Positions 62,898-64,000 of a DNA stretch of 64,000 nt are shown here, piece after piece. Within the stretch, counting starts at the first letter, position 1; the number at the start of each line of letters is the position of its first letter. The position numbers and the translations under genes were made by a program. The notes beneath the pieces were generated by a model. It did not search any database. It was not told the DNA's origin and worked only from the letters and a program-made list of their open reading frames with translations. This stretch comes from Streptococcus sanguinis. Lineage in GTDB: Bacteria > Bacillota > Bacilli > Lactobacillales > Streptococcaceae. The stretch is from contig NZ_LR134002.1 of NCBI RefSeq assembly GCF_900635155.1, positions 1,116,001 to 1,180,000 on the forward strand. The letters run 5' to 3'.

Positions 62898-63720
62898 TGT
62901 CCATCGCCACCATTCTATCTTTGCCGAATTGATCTTTCAGAACTCGGATTCGTTTTTGCGGAAAAGATTTTTTTAGTAACTCCCTGACACCGTCTCCTTG
63001 CTTGTAACCAATTTCCAGATAGATCTTTCCCTTTTCTGTCAGATAGTCTCCTGCCTGCTCGGCTATTTTCCGGTAGACTGCATAGCCATCTTCCTCCGCA
63101 AAGAGAGCCATGTGAGGCTCTGAAGTCAAAACATTAAGTCCAACTTCATGCTTATCTTCTTCTGAAATATAAGGCGGATTGGAGGCGATAATGTCAAATT
63201 TTCCTTGTATTGTATCCAAGCAATCAGATTGGACAAAAGTGAGGTTGAGTCCGCAAGACTGAGCATTTTCTGCTGCCAAGGAAAGAGCATCTTTTGACAG
63301 ATCAGAAGCAGTAATCTTCCAGTCTGGGCGGCTGTTTGCTAGTGCAAGAGCAATGGCTCCGCTACCTGTTCCGATATCCAAGATAGACAGAGAACTTTCG
63401 GGATTTTCTGACAAAATCAGCTCCACCAACTCCTCCGTCTCAGGCCTTGGAATCAGAACTCGCTCATCCACCTTGAGAGTCAAACCGTTAAAGTCACTGC
63501 TCCCAATGATATACTGGGCTGGCTTGTGAGCAAGCAGCTGCTCTTGAATTGCTTTTAGCTGCTCACGGTCTTCCCGGCTGACTTCTGTCCGAAGCTTTAG
63601 AACAAAGTCGGTAAAGGAGAGCTCGTTGAGAGCCCGATAAACGAAAGACAGGCTTTCTGCTTCTTCTCCCGCTGCTACTAGCTCCTGCTCTAACTCAGTC
63701 AAATATTGAGTCAATGTCAT
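62890..63720 (-). CDS. prmC: release factor glutamine methyltransferase
   Basis: 276 residues. Methylates the Gln of the GGQ motif in RF1 and RF2. N-terminal helical domain, then SAM motif LSILDIGTGSGAIALALA (about 110-127) and the substrate motif NPPYISEED (about 180). It shares a base with the prfA stop region, so the substrate and enzyme genes are translationally coupled. Confidence 0.95.
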   Translation of the reverse strand: MTLTQYLTELEQELVAAGEEAESLSFVYRALNELSFTDFVLKLRTEVSREDREQLKAIQEQLLAHKPAQYIIGSSDFNGLTLKVDERVLIPRPETEELVELILSENPESSLSILDIGTGSGAIALALANSRPDWKITASDLSKDALSLAAENAQSCGLNLTFVQSDCLDTIQGKFDIIASNPPYISEEDKHEVGLNVLTSEPHMALFAEEDGYAVYRKIAEQAGDYLTEKGKIYLEIGYKQGDGVRELLKKSFPQKRIRVLKDQFGKDRMVAMDNG

Positions 63721-64000
63721 TATTTATTCAGCTCTTCTAGTTTTTGTGTTTGGTCATAGAGAACCAAGGCATCAACAACTTCATCCAGTTTGCCAGCTAA
63801 AATCGTATCCAGCTTTTGCAGAGTCAATCCAATACGGTGGTCTGTCACACGGTTTTGTGGGAAATTATAGGTGCGAATCCGCTCTGAGCGATCGCCTGTA
63901 CCAATTGTGGACTTGCGCTCTGCATCTTGCTCATCTTGAGCAATTTGAGCAAAGTGGTCTGCCACACGAGCTCGGATGATTTTCATAGCCTTATCTCGGT
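63720..64000 (-). CDS. prfA: peptide chain release factor 1, C-terminal part
   Basis: Partial: the gene continues past the window end. The last 93 codons visible contain ...[54 protein letters not shown], the conserved RF1 C-terminal sequence. The GGQ motif lies beyond the window. RF1 ends translation at UAA and UAG. prmC follows directly. Confidence 0.95.
   Translation of the reverse strand, partial: RDKAMKIIRARVADHFAQIAQDEQDAERKSTIGTGDRSERIRTYNFPQNRVTDHRIGLTLQKLDTILAGKLDEVVDALVLYDQTQKLEELNK

Overview
The window is from the chromosome of a low-GC Gram-positive bacterium, most likely an oral Streptococcus of the mitis/sanguinis/gordonii type. The evidence is the core gene order (asd-dapA; rbgA-rnhB; dprA-topA; trmFO; a four-gene 2-oxo acid dehydrogenase cluster with lplA; ffh-ylxM; guaA; glyA-sua5-prmC-prfA), XerS with a difSL-like site beside it, and streptococcal ribosome binding sites and terminators. 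The species is inferred from recall of protein families, not from a search.

Region 1 (1 to about 26,715) is the right-hand part of an integrative and conjugative element whose left end lies outside the window. In order it carries: the tail of a PC4-like ssDNA-binding protein; a Gram-positive type IV secretion operon (VirB2-like, VirB6-like, PrgI/VirB3-like, VirB4, a membrane-anchored lysozyme/M23 wall hydrolase, two tandem VirB8-like paralogues, coiled-coil and membrane proteins); an LPXTG surface protein; PcfB-like and VirD4 coupling proteins; a broken type IA topoisomerase; a very large primase-like/ArdC/zincin fusion; a probable oriT region; MobC and a MOBP relaxase; then cargo and maintenance genes (membrane protein, serine resolvase, Dam-type methylase, ParA, a ribbon-helix-helix-like partner, a ParB-like protein, a small basic peptide). 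The last gene is a UPF0236/ISLre2-like DDE transposase. This layout matches the TnGBS family of ICEs, which use a transposase instead of an integrase and insert just upstream of sigma-A promoters. The right end here lies about 16 bp upstream of a consensus promoter.

Region 2 (26,716-27,660) is a dense non-coding stretch upstream of asd. It holds a pair of convergent promoters around a roughly 70-nt structured RNA, a second structured RNA with its own promoter and terminator (probably the asd RNA motif), and 175-bp tandem repeats.

Region 3 (27,661-49,500) is core chromosome on the + strand: lysine/threonine precursor synthesis (asd, dapA), ribosome assembly and RNase HII, DNA uptake (dprA), topA, tRNA modification (trmFO), a two-esterase/ATP-grasp operon, and the pdh/aco complex with lplA. 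A DUF1801 gene has been inserted behind trmFO and is flanked by a duplication of the trmFO tail and its downstream promoter. The gap between the E1-beta and E2 genes holds two different families of tandem structured repeats.

Region 4 (49,580-64,000) is mostly on the minus strand: xerS and difSL (so the window is near the replication terminus), a frameshifted mepB remnant, two DUF915-type hydrolases, ffh with ylxM, a GntR regulator with an apparent operator, guaA (+ strand), a DUF1002 secreted protein, and a block running prfA-prmC-sua5-glyA-nucleoid protein-lysozyme-like protein.

The element genes fit one cycle: transposase excision and insertion, relaxase/MobC nicking at oriT, coupling by PcfB/VirD4, transfer through the VirB4-driven channel after local wall digestion, and establishment in the recipient by the primase/ArdC protein, methylase and partition genes.
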